Shown here piece by piece: positions 22,821-34,452 of a stretch of 64,000 bases of DNA. The position numbers and the translations under genes are program-made. Within the stretch, counting starts at the first letter, position 1. Every line of letters begins with the position of its first letter. This DNA is from Halicephalobus mephisto (Eukaryota; Nematoda; Chromadorea; Rhabditida; Panagrolaimidae), in contig SWDT01000049.1 of assembly GCA_009193035.1 (NCBI GenBank), forward strand, positions 124,001 through 188,000, read 5' to 3'. The notes under the pieces were generated by a model, which saw only the letters and a program-made list of their open reading frames with translations, made no database searches and was not told the DNA's origin.

Positions 22821-23206
22821 CGCATTGTTCGAATGGATCTTTATTGTGCTGCCTTTATACTCCGACACGACCGATATTACTTTTGGCCTTTTTGAAACTA
22901 GTTTTAGCTCATTGTTATGCAAATCCTAAGTCCTGAATGTATATATTTTGAACTATTTTACTTTTCGAAATTTTGTCACTGGAAACAATTACAGACAATA
23001 TTGGTTAAACTACTTTGAAATAAATTCATGATCAGATTATTCAAAGTCAGAGTGCATTCTTTCATGATAAAATGACATAAATAATTTATCGGAAAAAATA
23101 TTACAGATACTTTTTCATTGCTTTCAGTGTTTTTAAATACGATTATGGCAAAGTGATTTTTTCTGTTTGATGGAAGATTTTATTTTACAATCTCGAAAAT
23201 TTTATA

Positions 23207-23536
23207 CAATAAAACTTGGATATAAAATACCCTCATTATAAAATATTTCACGTTATAGCATACGGTGTGAGTGAGTTTGGTTAGTCTGTCTTCAAATTTA
23301 CTCCGCTATAATATATCCTTTCTTATAACATATGCTTTTGTCGATCTTAAGGAAGTATTTCATATCCAAGTTCTACTATATAATAAAATTTGGATATAAG
23401 ATATCCTCATTATAACATATCTCTTGTTATATCATATGCTCTGAGTGAGTTTGGTTAGTTTGCCTTCAAATTTACCTCCTCTATAACATACGCTTTCCCC
23501 GGTCCCAAGGGGGTACCTTATATCCAAGTTCTACTG
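23207..23536. mobile_element. MITE family B (CAGTAGAACTTGG ends), head-to-tail dimer
   Basis: Two about 165-bp units in tandem. Each runs from a CAATAAAA(C/T)TTGGATATAA end to a CCAAGTTCTACT(A/G) end and contains TGAGTGAGTTTGGTTAGT and CTTTC-TATAACATA motifs. TA flanks the dimer. Ends starting CAGTA(G/A)AACTTGGATA resemble pogo/Tigger terminal repeats. Confidence 0.8.
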
Positions 23537-23920
23537 TATTTCAACTATATTGACAAATGTTAACTACTTTTTTATTTTTTATCTTCAATAAGATTAAAAG
23601 TGAAGATTCTGGATAGTTTGAGAAATAATTTGATTGAATTCTGTTTCGATCGTTGGTCGATAATTTTACAATTTTAAATAATTTGATGATGTTAATTATT
23701 TTTTATTTCATCAGAATGATTCAACTCTGTTTTTTGTGTTCATAAATATTTCAAGTAGCTTTCCGAACTTTAAATTTCTTAATTGATATTCTGAAGTTGA
23801 GAATTGTTTTTGTAATAAAATATTTCAAATTTAGTAATTTAAGAATGAAGTTTTAATTTGGAGTAATTTTTTGCAGATTGATTTAGTACTTTATTGGAAC
23901 TTTACTATAGAATTTAAATA

Positions 23921-24093
23921 CAGTAGAACTTGGATATGAAATACTTCCTTAAGATCGACAAAAGCGTATGCTATAAGAAAGGATATATTATAGCGGGGGT
24001 AAATTTGAAGACAGACTAACCAAACTCACTCATACTGTATGCTATAACGTGAAATATTTTATAATGAGGGTATTTTATATCCAAGTTCTACTG
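23921..24093. mobile_element. MITE family B, single complete copy
   Basis: A 173-base element with about 20-bp terminal inverted repeats, CAGTAGAACTTGGATATGAA at the left and its complement at the right (...ATCCAAGTTCTACTG), flanked by TA. Orientation is opposite to the dimer at 23207. Confidence 0.88.
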
Positions 24094-24154
24094 TATTATA
24101 TAATATTGTAATGATAAAAAAGTTAAGTGTAATCACAAACGCAGAAATTATACT

Positions 24155-25127
24155 TTAACAGAAAATGACCTCGTAATCAGCTCCAAGACACGTAGAAGAG
24201 TCTTTCTTATCTTCGGCATAGGTGGTTGTCGTTGGACAACGGTCCTTGAAGAACTTAGAGTACTTTGTTGGTTTACAAGACCCATCATGACTATAAGCAC
24301 CAGTGCAACAGTATTCATCCTTTCTAAAAACTGTACAAGCACTGAGACATTCTACAGTATGTCCATTAAAGTCACGACGAAGCTCTTGAGGACATTCAGC
24401 GAGGATGTCAGTGTTACATTTGCCGATGGTCTTACAGTCTCCCGTTCCGTTGGAAGGCTTGATTTGGATAGGAATGTTGAAACCACGGGTCGTACCAACA
24501 AAGTATCTGTTGTTTATGAACAAAACTCCTGTTGGTCCGAATTCAGTATCTTTTCTGAAATCTTTTATTTTTATCCACAAGATTTTGTTACGTGTTCCTG
24601 AAAGTTCCCATAGGCCTAAAAGCGTGTTTTAAAACTCTAAAATGTCATTAAAATTATTAATATTTAGTAGGAATTTTAAATGTTCATCAAAAATACCGAA
24701 TTTTTCAAATATTATAAAAATTTTTATCGAGATAATGTCGTTAAAATATCTGTTTTAAATTTTTGTAAAATCAGAATTGATTACTGTAGGACTTACCCGT
24801 TGCATTTTTCGTGATTTCCACAACTTCCGGTTTCGCAGTTGAAGTTGTCATCACAACCCGTTCTTGTCCAGATTGCGCCTTGTTCAAACCACTGCTCCGA
24901 AAATTCGAAGTCTACCTGTTGTCCTGGTCTTAGGGTTGTTCCTCCTCCATGGGGGGTGTCAAGGGTTCCCATCCATGCTGGCCAGATAGTAGATTTACAT
25001 TCATTAGTTAATCTGACATTAAAGGCTGTAAAATGAAACAAATTTTTGGTAGAATTTTCCGAAACTTGCCTTGATTAAAGTCCGAAAATCCGAGTACTAA
25101 AATGAAAGAAATCAAGTTCAATTTCAT
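24155..25127 (-). CDS. thaumatin-like protein 1, secreted
   Basis: Minus-strand exons 25070-25127, 24797-25025 and 24155-24554 give 228 residues. A signal peptide (MKLNLISFILVLGFSDF) is followed by the thaumatin domain: NECKSTIWPAWMGT, GTTLRPGQQVDFEF, IWTRTGCDDNFNCETGSCG, TGVLFINNRYFVGTTRGFN, CPQELR and CCTGAYSHDGSC, with the many Cys expected for the eight-disulfide fold. Nematode thaumatins (thn genes) are secreted and induced during microbial challenge; antimicrobial action is suggested by family. The first intron uses a GC-AG donor (GCAAGT at 25069-25064) where the neighbouring paralogue has GTAAGT. It forms a same-strand tandem pair with the gene at 26036. Confidence 0.93.
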
Positions 25128-26035
25128 ATTTAATAGGAAAAAACTAATGATATTGAACTTTTGAGAAAACATTTTATACGAGAATTTTTGGAACAAGTTT
25201 TGATTTATGATCGATGTGTAATAAGGCAGTTCTGCAAGAGGACAATATCAGATTACTTTTTAAACATTTTGTTATATTTGATTTTATCCGACGAGCATTA
25301 CTTTTGAAATATATTTGTTTAAACTTCCTCGTTTAAAAACTACTTCCGGTTTAGATATTCTGAATTGCGATTTTTTGAGCTACTGAAGTTGTAAACAAAA
25401 TAGAAAATCAAAAAGTCAACCTTGGCGGTGAATTATTAGAATTATCATTTTTCGACTTGCTTAAAACCTGTTTATTTTTCACCGAATTGAAAATGCAATT
25501 ATATCTTATTAAAAAATTAATAAAAATACACATTGTGAAATCTTCTAAATTTGTTTTTTTTTAAATTTTAAAAGTATTATGAAAGTTTTGATTCAGAATT
25601 TGTTTTTTAAAGTTTTATAAAATTTTTAAATTTTCTGTAATATTTTCGTTTAAAAATTTTCAAAATTTAAATCAACATGAGTAAGTTATCAAATGGTAAT
25701 AAAAAATTATTAATTTTTGTTAATTTGATCGTTAAAATTGACGAAATTGAAGTTCGAAAATTTGAAAAATAAAAATATTTAAATAAACAGTAAATTAGAT
25801 ACTTCATTTCGAAGCTATTGATATTTGTAGAGCATAATTTACAATGTAACTGTATAGTTATTAAATTTAAGTATTTCATTCAAAAGTTTAATTACTATAA
25901 AAAGATAAATTTGAAATTATAAATCGAAATCGTAGTTTTTTGAGGACATATTTCGTATTGTATTCAAACAATTGGATCCTGTATAATAATGCGATTACGG
26001 TAAAGTAATAAATGAGAAAATATAGAAGTTATGCA
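25128..26035. other. intergenic region between thaumatin paralogues
   Basis: AT-rich, with no gene supported. It contains the promoter of thaumatin 1 (right of 25127) and the 3' flank of thaumatin 2; part of that flank (from about 25990) is duplicated at 40945-40990. Confidence 0.45.
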
Positions 26036-26979
26036 CTAGCAAAATATGATTTCGTAATTGGCGTTATTACATTGAAAAAAAGTTGTGGAAATGTCATTAG
26101 GGTAACTATTGACCGTCGGACAACGTTCGCTGAAAAATCTCGAATACTTGGTTGGCTGACATTTTTCGAGAGAATCATAAGCACCAGTACAGCAGTATTC
26201 ATCCTTCTTTAAAGCCTTACAAGCACCAAGACATTCTACAGTACGTCTGTTTCTGATTCGACGAAGCTCTTGAGGACATTCAGCGAGGATGTCAGTGTTA
26301 CAGTTGCCGATGGTCTTACAGTCTCCCGTTCCGTTGGAAGGCTTGATTTGGATAGGAATGTTGAAACCACGGGCTGTACTAACAAAGTATTTATCGGCAA
26401 TGAACACAGCACCTGTCGGTCCGAATTCGGCATTTTTTCTGAAAAGTTTTATTTTTACTTACAAGAATTTCTTAGATGTTTATGAAATCACCGAGAATAT
26501 GAACCATATATTTCCGAACTTTGAGATATCTCGAAAATATTCATTTTTGAATTTCCTAAAAAATTGTAAAGCTTTGTTTTGTAACGATTTAATAAAATTA
26601 TCTATTTTTAATTTCGATATAACTATAGTTGATCACTACAGAACCTACCCGTTGCATTTTTCGGAGTTTCCACAACTTCCGGTTTCACAATTGAAGTTGT
26701 CGTCACAACCTGTTCTTGCCCAAAGTGCACCCAACCCACGCCAGTCTTCCGGAAACTCGAAGTCGACCCGTTGGTCCGGTTTCAAGGTTGTTCCTCCTCC
26801 ATGGGGGGTGTCATCCCCTCCTTTCCATGCTGGCCAAATAGTGGATTTACAATTATTAGTTAATCTGATATTGAAGGCTGAAAGGTTAAAAATATCACTA
26901 ATAAAAAGTCCTGAGACTTACTTTGACCAAAGCTCAAGAATCCAAGCAAGAAACCTAAAAAAACCAGATGGAAGATCAT
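26036..26979 (-). CDS. thaumatin-like protein 2, secreted
   Basis: Minus-strand exons 26922-26979, 26649-26877 and 26036-26438 give 229 residues, with exactly the same intron phases and nearly the same exon lengths as thaumatin 1. The signal peptide (MIFHLVFLGFLLGFLSFG) differs, while RGFNIPIQIKPSNGTG and GDCKTIG.CNTDILAECPQ are shared almost unchanged. The C-terminus differs most (FFQCNNANYEIIFC). The pair arose by tandem duplication. Its last exon has a further near-identical partial copy on the other strand at 40712-40990. Confidence 0.93.
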
Positions 26980-28645
26980 TTTTATGAAAAGACTGATGAC
27001 AATGAATTTTTCAGAAACCGTTTTATGTGAATTTTGGGGGAATTTGTGACATAAAATCAATCTCGAAAATGATTCGTCAAAGAAACAACATACATCTCAA
27101 TTTTTTTCATAATCAGTGTTTTTTGCCGATTGACCAATTTGAAACATTTTTGTCCAAAATTTATTGTTTAATAATTAATTTCAGTTTGAATATTTTGAGA
27201 ATTCCAATTTTTTAAACTTCTAGAATTATTGTAGACAAAAAGTCGATTTTGGTATTCAATTATTAGAATTATTATTTTTTCTTTTTCTCAAAACCCGTTT
27301 TTTCGGGAAAGTTAAAAACTGCAATCAAATTCAACCATAAAAAGCTAATAATTCATTTCTGAACTTGATATCAATTTTATTTTCTGTGGACTTACAACTT
27401 AATGTGGTGGATAGGATCAGACAAATGTGTGTTAAATGTTATATCGATGTATTTACTGATTATTGTTCATGGACGTACGAGTGCGGCCAAATTGTTCTTT
27501 GAATAAACGACCGTAATCCCGATCCGAATGTTTGAATCAACGGTTTTTCATATATGGAATTGTTTCTTTTTTCTCGTTGTTCTTTGTTCTTTATTATTTT
27601 CCTATTGTTGTAATTCATAAATTACACAAGGTTGTTCCTCGAGTTCCAAACAGTTATTACGTAAGTAAGCCAGGTCTTCAGAGGAGATACCCTACTAGAT
27701 GTCGCGACATTAAGCGTAGCGAGAAAGGAGCGATCGTTCAGGAGAAACGATTCTGCTTCCATGAATGGAATTGGAAAAGGTCGCTCTCGTAGCTTAAGAG
27801 AAAAGCACTTGCCCGGATAGCAAGACGATGCGGATTCGGTACCTGCCGAGAGAAATTTTTCCTTCCATATTAGTTTCGGACTAGATGAGGCCAGATCTAG
27901 TTTTCCGACACTAGATATCAGGCATATTGTTAATACATCAGACCGAGTGTTGGATTATTATCATTATTTTTGTGTTAATCTTGTTATTGTTCTTATAAAT
28001 AAAAAAACTTTCATCTTTCATGAAACCACAGCGGTTCATCGAGATACAATACTAAATATGGGTCTCGGATACTGATGTTCACATCGGTGACCAAAGACTC
28101 TGATTCACTTTGTAGCTATAACTATGACATTTACTCATTAAATACGGAGATTCTTTTATTTTTCCATTTCCTAAATTTTTGAAATTCTTAATTCAAATGT
28201 TACTTTTTCAAGTACCATAACTTCATAAATGTCTATCTTACTTTAGAAAACTTGAATGAATTTTACAAAATACTCGAATATTTGAGGTTTTCCACTGATT
28301 TTAACCAAAAATAATTCGTAGTATTTATGAAGTTTATGTTGAATAAGAAATTCGATTTTTGTTAATTCCCTACTTTTGATTTTTCTCTGATTTGAATTAT
28401 CTGAAAATATTTTTAAAAAGTAATTGGATATTTTAAAGTTCACCAAAAACACTAAAAAATGGAAATAATGTTGTTTTGACTTTTTTATTTTTAGTTAACA
28501 TTGAAGTTTATTTTTGAGTTATTCTGTCTTCATGTTGAAAAATGTTTAACAAATTAACTTTGACAAAATTTAAAATTCTCGAATTAAGCAAATTTGGATT
28601 TTATTCAACAAAAATATTCTTCATTAACAAATCCAACGATTAAAG
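26980..28645. other. intergenic region with degenerate LTR-like insertion
   Basis: The block 27412-28115 has higher GC and retroelement-like features and is listed separately. The flanks (26980-27410, 28120-28640) are AT-rich without a supported gene. Confidence 0.45.
27412..28115. mobile_element. degenerate LTR-like retroelement segment, copy 2
   Basis: Its left part (27455-27640) matches 17375-17540 in block order. The right part has a GC-rich stretch (27655-27880), a poly(A)-like AATAAAAAAAC near 27998 and a short distal tail ending near TGATGTTCACATCGGTGACC (28070-28090), similar to the CAACGGTGATCGGTG block near 17325. This fits U3-R-U5 of a solo LTR but no second LTR, primer site or gag/pol was found. 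Confidence 0.35.
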
Positions 28646-30746
28646 TTAAAATTTTGGCAATTCGAATCCGAAGAGTCTGTAATCCCAATAATACATCCGT
28701 ATCACGTATTCCAAAAGAAAAGGACTTGATTTCAATCTTTCTTCATAGAAGACTCTGGCTTCAGAAGTGACTGTCGAATGGACCGTTCTTCCGCTTGTTA
28801 GTTGATCTTTGATGAATTCGAGAGACTCTTTCGGAACCTTCTGAATAAGCAGAAGATTCAAGAGATCATCTAGAAATTTCCCAGTGTTCTGTGGATCAGA
28901 AGAATAATGAAGAAGTTTGTAGTTTTGGATTTCGGTTGAGAAATTACAGTGCCTAAATTTTTAAATTTAAATTTAAATTCCAAAGCACTTGTACCATAGC
29001 TGCGGAAAGAAATGAACATCTTCAAAAGTTTTAGAAATGGAATTCGAAAACGAATTTTCCATTATTCTTTCGTATTCCGTGATTATAAAACAAGTTATAT
29101 TTGCTTTACAGCCGTTACAGCCATCTTTTCTTGGTTGTCTGAAATTTGTGAACTATTAAAACTTAAAAATACAGTATTCTACCTGACACATTTGTCGACA
29201 TAAGCAGATATGAATCTTTCCACTGGATCCCTGACGGCAACGAGATAAAGCCAGTCGTTATTTCCAGAATCTGCCAGATGAAGGACTTCTTTCGCTTTCG
29301 TAATGGAGTTGTATTCGTTTTTATTTAAGCACAACCTAAAAATTCACAATAAACTTTAATTATTTATAATTGAATTTTCAAATTTCTGAATTGTTAAAAA
29401 CTAACCGAATATCGTAGCCTTCCAAAGTAAAAACACGATTAGATTCTTTAAATTTCTTCTCGTCAAACAAGAAACACATCAGGGCTTGAAGAAGTGTAGA
29501 CATGTTTTTCTCGATGATGCAAGTCAGAGTTTTGTAAGAAGGAGCAGACTGGAAAGTAATAAATCGGGAAATTAAAACAAAAAATCGAAATTTTCGAAAA
29601 ATAATCATTTTTAGTAAAATCAGAGTTGTTAATTTTTCAAAATTAAATTACTGTAGAAGCTCCTAAAACCTTCCAGAATTCCGTGGAAAGTTACAAAATA
29701 TATTAGAATTCAATATAGACTTTTGAAATTAAGAACTAATTTTAGGAATTTTTGGATTTTCTATGATTTGGAAATTCGTATTGAAACGATTTTATAATAA
29801 TGTTTATTTCCAATTTTTACCGAAATATACTTTTTCAAATTCGGTTTCGAATTGATTAAAATTCAATTCTAAATTCGATTTGAAGGTTTAAAATCGAAAA
29901 TTTTGGTCGAGATTACTATCCGAAGTTCCCTAAATGATAAAGATGAAAAACACCTACGGACGTCACTAACGGAACAGATGGGTCAAAGGAGAAAACAACT
30001 ACAATTGATCATTTTGTACTTGTGGAAACTTTGATTTTGTGCGAAATAAAAATAAAAGTAAAAAAAGTAAAAAAGTAATAAAGATGAAAAACACCTACTC
30101 ATGTCACCAACGGAACAGATGGATCAAAGGAGAAAACAACTACAATTGATCATTTTGTACTTGTAAAAACTTTGATTCTGTGAGAAATAAAAATAAAAGT
30201 AAAAAAAGTAATAAATATGAAAAAACAAATATTGGTTTCACTACGAAAAATATTTATTTTTCTAATTTCAGCTTGGTAAGTAATTTTTAGTAACGAAACT
30301 TACTCTGAGAAGTGTTTCTAAATCCTTAAACTTCCCTACACAGTCTTCCTCGTCTTCGATGCAAATGGTCTTTGTCCATTCAGGATTAGAGAAATCTGTC
30401 CCGAAAGCACTAGTCATCGGTAACAACTAAATCCGTGTATTATTAATCTAATTCCAAACAGATATAAACTTACATCGCTGTTTTGTTCTTTTATTTTTTT
30501 AATATCAGAAAGATGAACCAAACTTTTTTTTTGTTCAAGCTGGTGATGTTTCAAATTTTCGATTAATTTTTTATTGGAAAATTTTGTTGTTAATGGCTCA
30601 TTAAAGTTTAATATGGACGGAATATTGTAATTCTGTTTATTATTGTAAATACAGTATGCTATCAGGACAAATATGACTGTTAAATATAATAATGTTGAGA
30701 CCCTCACGAGGAGGAGTCTGTGAAAATACGAAAAAGGAAAAAACAT
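28646..30746 (-). CDS. nematode carbohydrate-sulfotransferase-like type II membrane protein
   Basis: Six minus-strand exons (30474-30746, 30304-30426, 29406-29548, 29183-29335, 28995-29138, 28646-28952) join exactly in frame, 380 residues. A single N-terminal membrane span (LLYLTVIFVLIAYCIY) is followed by a stem region and the sulfotransferase domain. The 5'-phosphosulfate (PAPS) loop appears as LTCIIEKNMST and the 3'-phosphate motif as VRDPVERFISAY. EDVHFFPQLW and a short Cys-rich insert (CNGCKANITC) are typical of the expanded nematode branch. The predicted role is Golgi transfer of sulfate from PAPS to glycans or other secreted substrates; the substrate is unknown. Intron 2 (29549-30303) contains a recent 137-bp tandem duplication. 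The start could be ATG 30746 or 30788; an acceptor-like TTTTCACAG inside the first exon leaves room for another first exon. Confidence 0.88.
29935..30215. repeat. about 137-bp tandem duplication in a sulfotransferase intron
   Basis: Two copies begin AAAGATGAAAAACACCTAC at 29938 and 30081; both contain AAGGAGAAAACAACTACAAT and end in AAAAATAAAAGTAAAAAAAG. Confidence 0.88.
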
Positions 30747-31290
30747 TTTCAAAATAAAAAAAATCAATTTAATAAAAGTTAAAAACACCGAATTTCAACT
30801 TTTATATAACGATGTGCTGATCATATTTTGAATAAAAATCAATGCTGAATCTCCGCCCTTAAAATTCCATGTGAAAAATATATTTAAAGACCAGTACGGT
30901 CTGTAGAATAATGTTTGAATTAATTATGGTCTTTTGTAATAGACAAATAATACAGTTAAAAATGCGTAGGTACAGCAAAATTTGATTGATCCAGAACTTG
31001 TTCCAAGTCTGGATGGATTAATTTATTTTGGTACTACACCATTTGACGACAACAAGACAGTAAGCAAAAATCATTGAAATAAAACTAGTTTCATGGAAAA
31101 ATCTTATTAAATGTGGAAGGGATACAGTCAATTGATAGTTATTGGGAAATTATTTTTTTGAAAGAAAACATTGAAGAAACATCAGAGAAAGGATAACTGG
31201 AGATAAAGTGGCAGAACGTAAACAAGTCATTCAATAAGAGAGGGGGATTCTCGAACTATGCCGTTTTCATAGAGTGTCAGAATCGACTGG

Positions 31291-31430
31291 TAAACAGGGA
31301 TACAACCTAAGTACGTTAAACAGGGACACAACCTTAATACATTAAACAGTGATACAACCTAAGTACGTTAAACAGGGACACAACCTAAATACATTAAACA
31401 GGGACACAATCTAAGTACGTTAAACAAGAT
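31291..31430. repeat. 26-bp minisatellite
   Basis: Units of TAAACAGGGACACAACCTAA plus GTACGT or TACAT start at 31291, 31317, 31343, 31369, 31395 and 31421, an exact 26-base period. The units alternate between GTACGT-type and ATACAT-type ends, hinting at a 52-bp higher-order unit. Confidence 0.92.
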
Positions 31431-31665
31431 ACATGAATTTTTTCCTTATTTGGCTCTGTTATCATCATTATTATTCTGTCCCTATTTCTAGTATTTGTAG
31501 CTGTTTGTTTTTATCACTTTTTATATCGTTATACTATCATTTCTTAGTTACCAAAGAAGCTGAACTAAATCGTCTTTACTTCCTCTACCTTTAATAATCG
31601 AAAAGAACGTAATCACAAAGAAACATTTAAAAATGATTTCAATTATATCACTTCAATTCTTAAAT

Positions 31666-31910
31666 CACAAAAGATGTGTAACTTTTGGTTTAGTAACAAT
31701 TGTGAAATTTAACAAAAATATAAAAATCGTCCCATTTTTCATGAATATTTGACATCTGTGACGAAAATTAAAATGTAATAGTAAAGATTCCTTTATTCCA
31801 CCTGTATATCAAAGCAAAATTGCCAAGCACTAAGCACTATTACCACATATATTTAACAATAGTAACCATTAGTATTTGTTATTTCATCAAAAGTTACGTT
31901 TATTTTTGTG
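31666..31910. mobile_element. MITE family A, copy 3, with internal insertion
   Basis: Ends CACAAAAGATGTGTAACTTT and ...GTTACGTTTATTTTTGTG match family A. It is about 95 bases longer than the other copies because of unrelated sequence (about 31780-31850) in the middle. Confidence 0.6.
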
Positions 31911-32890
31911 TGAAATTTTCACAAAACAAAATGAAAAATTTTTTTATGATTTTTGTTGAATAAATTAATGGTATTTTTTGATATCTTCTGATCTTTGTAA
32001 ACGTCATCTTTTTTATTTTTTAAATACACGGAATCGAATTACATTTTAAAGAAGGGAAAACTCGTCAACTCATTTATATTCATGATTACAATGAGCTTAG
32101 TCAAAAAATAACAGTTATTCAACACATCGGTTTTCAGTAAGGCAATAATCGGTGTTCAAAACTGGAATCATCAAAATCACTAACCAATGTTGAATAAACA
32201 AAACTGCATTTAGAATTAAAAGTTACAAAAATATTTATCATACAGGTTTCTGATCGGAGGAAAATTGTCTTGAAAATCGAATAGTTAGAATTATACAAAA
32301 CTGGATACTGATCACGAAATTGAAGAAGAATAAAAGTTGAAATTCAAAATGTATTACGTTCGATCGAAAAATGTTGAATATTATTGATTTAAAAATGAGT
32401 GTTCTCATACAATAAAATTTTGCATTACTACAGATGGAAATAACCAATTTGGTTTTGATCGGTCGTCACGTCATAGTTCTGGATACAACCAGAATAGGTG
32501 GAAAATGCCGAAATTCGTATAAAAAATCTTAATTGAAATTTTTACAAAGACATAAATCCAAATATAAGTGAGATATATAGAAAAAAGCATTGCAATTGAC
32601 AGCAGTTCGACTATTTGAATCGATATCAAAAATTAAAACTGGATTTCTGATTACAGTATGTTTAAAAACAGAAACGTGAAGAAAATAATATATTTTCATC
32701 TAAAATTGTGAAAATAAAATAAGAGCCGTTATTTATCCGTTCATATGCACTACGCAGATTTTATTTGAGTAGTTTATAAATACGTGTATTAGTAGTTTTT
32801 CCTTATATCGAAACATATTTTATCCATTATCATCTACTAATAAAGTTACAAATAATATTGTTCTGTAAGACCTATACATAAATCCAAATA

Positions 32891-33238
32891 CAATACAACT
32901 TGGATATAAGATACTCCTGCTGTAATATATCTCTTGTTATAGCATACGGTGTAAGTGAGTTTGGTTAACCTGCTTTCAAATTTACCCCCGCTATAATATA
33001 TCCTTTGTTATAACATACGCTTTTGTCGATCTTAAGGAAGTATTTCATATCCAAGTTCTACTGTACAATAAAATTTGGATATAAGATATTCTCATTATAA
33101 AATATTTCACGTTATAGCATACAGTGTGAGTGAGTTTGGTTAATCTGCCTTCAAATTTACCCTCGCTATAGTATATCCTTTCTTATAACATACACTTTCC
33201 CCAGTTTCAACTGAGTATCTTGTATCCAAGTTCGATTG
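32891..33238. mobile_element. MITE family B, second dimer
   Basis: Same dimeric design as 23207-23536: left unit from CAATACAACTTGGATATAAG to ...CCAAGTTCTACTG, then CAATAAAATTTGGATATAAG to ...CCAAGTTCGATTG, with TA at both outer ends. Confidence 0.82.
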
Positions 33239-33703
33239 TATAAGAGACAGACTTCTGAGAACTTGACAGAAGCTTCTAAATTTTTCTAATACTCAGTATA
33301 AACTTTTAAAATCATCCAGGATTAACTGTACTAGCAGTTTTTAATGAAATTTTAGAAATTTCTATTCAAACAATATTGTATCAATCTCTATTTTCAATTC
33401 TAATAGCGATATGATTATATTTAAAAAACATTGTTTTTGACAAGTAGTAACGCAGTAATAATCAAAGTAAACGAAGAAATGTACAAAGATAATTCATAAG
33501 TTGGTCTCTAGAAACGAAATCATTGAGATAAATTATATTGTTTGTGAACCATTTCTTTGTTGAATTAGAAGAAAAAATTAGACGTGATTTAGAAGAATAA
33601 TGCTTTTCAAAGTCGTCTAAGTAGAACTATTTTCTGTATAGAAGGACATATAAAGAAGAACTAATGAACAGAAATCAGAATAATAAGTGTTTTTTTAAAT
33701 CTT

Positions 33704-34086
33704 AGTTTTCATTTGCCTCTTCGGGATTAACTGTAGCGACTTCTCCGTTACACTCGATACAGATATCGCTAGGAATTTTCTCGAAAGTCTTTTTCCTCAA
33801 CTATCTCCAGGAGATCCCCTCTGAAGTCAAGGATAAATTGGAATTTGCGAAAGAAGTTGCTTTCTTCAAGATTCTACAAAATATGAAAAACTTCAATCAA
33901 GAAGTCGTCAAGGTCTTGGATGAATCAAGAATTAAGTTAATTGCACAACTTACAGATGCAAAAACTGAGTTAAGAACACAAGTCACCGACATCCTCAACA
34001 ACACCAAGAAATTTCTAAATAAAATTGAAGATGATTTTAAAACATTTTTGAATTTAGGAAAAACTAAAAAAAATCAAAATTTCTAA
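33704..34086 (+). pseudogene. secreted helical protein exon, probably frameshifted
   Basis: After a splice acceptor (AAATCTTAG, 33697-33705) one frame reads a signal-peptide-like stretch ILVFICLFGINCSDFSVTL and continues to a stop near 33818. A second frame, +1, continues as SEVKDKLEFAKEVAFFK and then a 70-residue amphipathic helical region (NMKNFNQEVVKVLDESRIK, LTDAKTELRTQVTDILNN) to TAA at 34084-34086. Together they look like one small secreted helical nematode protein broken by a single-base change near 33812. Slight resemblance to fatty-acid/retinol-binding (FAR) helices (LQEIPSEVKD) is not enough for a call. No upstream ATG exon was identified. Confidence 0.35.
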
Positions 34087-34452
34087 ATATTTACTGTTGT
34101 GACTTTTTAAGGGAAGCCTTAGGCTTCTGTGTAGCATTTTGAACGAACTAAACTCCGTCTTTTATGTCTACGGTCCTGTATATTAGTAAGTTTAAAACTC
34201 GAAAATAATTTCCGAAAACAAATACTGTTCGAAATGCCTTTTCGTAGTTGCTTTATTTCGAACCTCAAACTTGGGTAATTAAACCATTATTATAAACACG
34301 TTATAAAATAAAAAATCAACACGATAAATTTTTTTAAGACTGTTAGCAGTCTCTCTGGATCAGTGACGTCATCGCCGTTCTGATCACAGTACTATCTTTA
34401 GTTTATCACTGAATCCAAAACGATTTAAAAATTAATTTTATACATAAATTAT
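34087..34452. other. short intergenic region
   Basis: Contains GGAAGCCTTAGGCTTC, a small perfect hairpin near 34111-34127, and otherwise AT-rich sequence. No gene seen. Confidence 0.35.

Larger units (their letters stand above)
22923..24154. other. intergenic region with pogo-type MITEs
   Basis: Apart from the dimeric MITE at 23207-23536 and the single copy at 23921-24093 I see only AT-rich sequence. Confidence 0.5.
30789..33700. other. 2.9-kb gene-free, repeat-bearing region
   Basis: Contains a 26-bp minisatellite, a family A MITE with an internal insertion and a second family B dimer. I found no supported coding sequence: open frames are short and compositionally like intergenic DNA. Confidence 0.5.
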
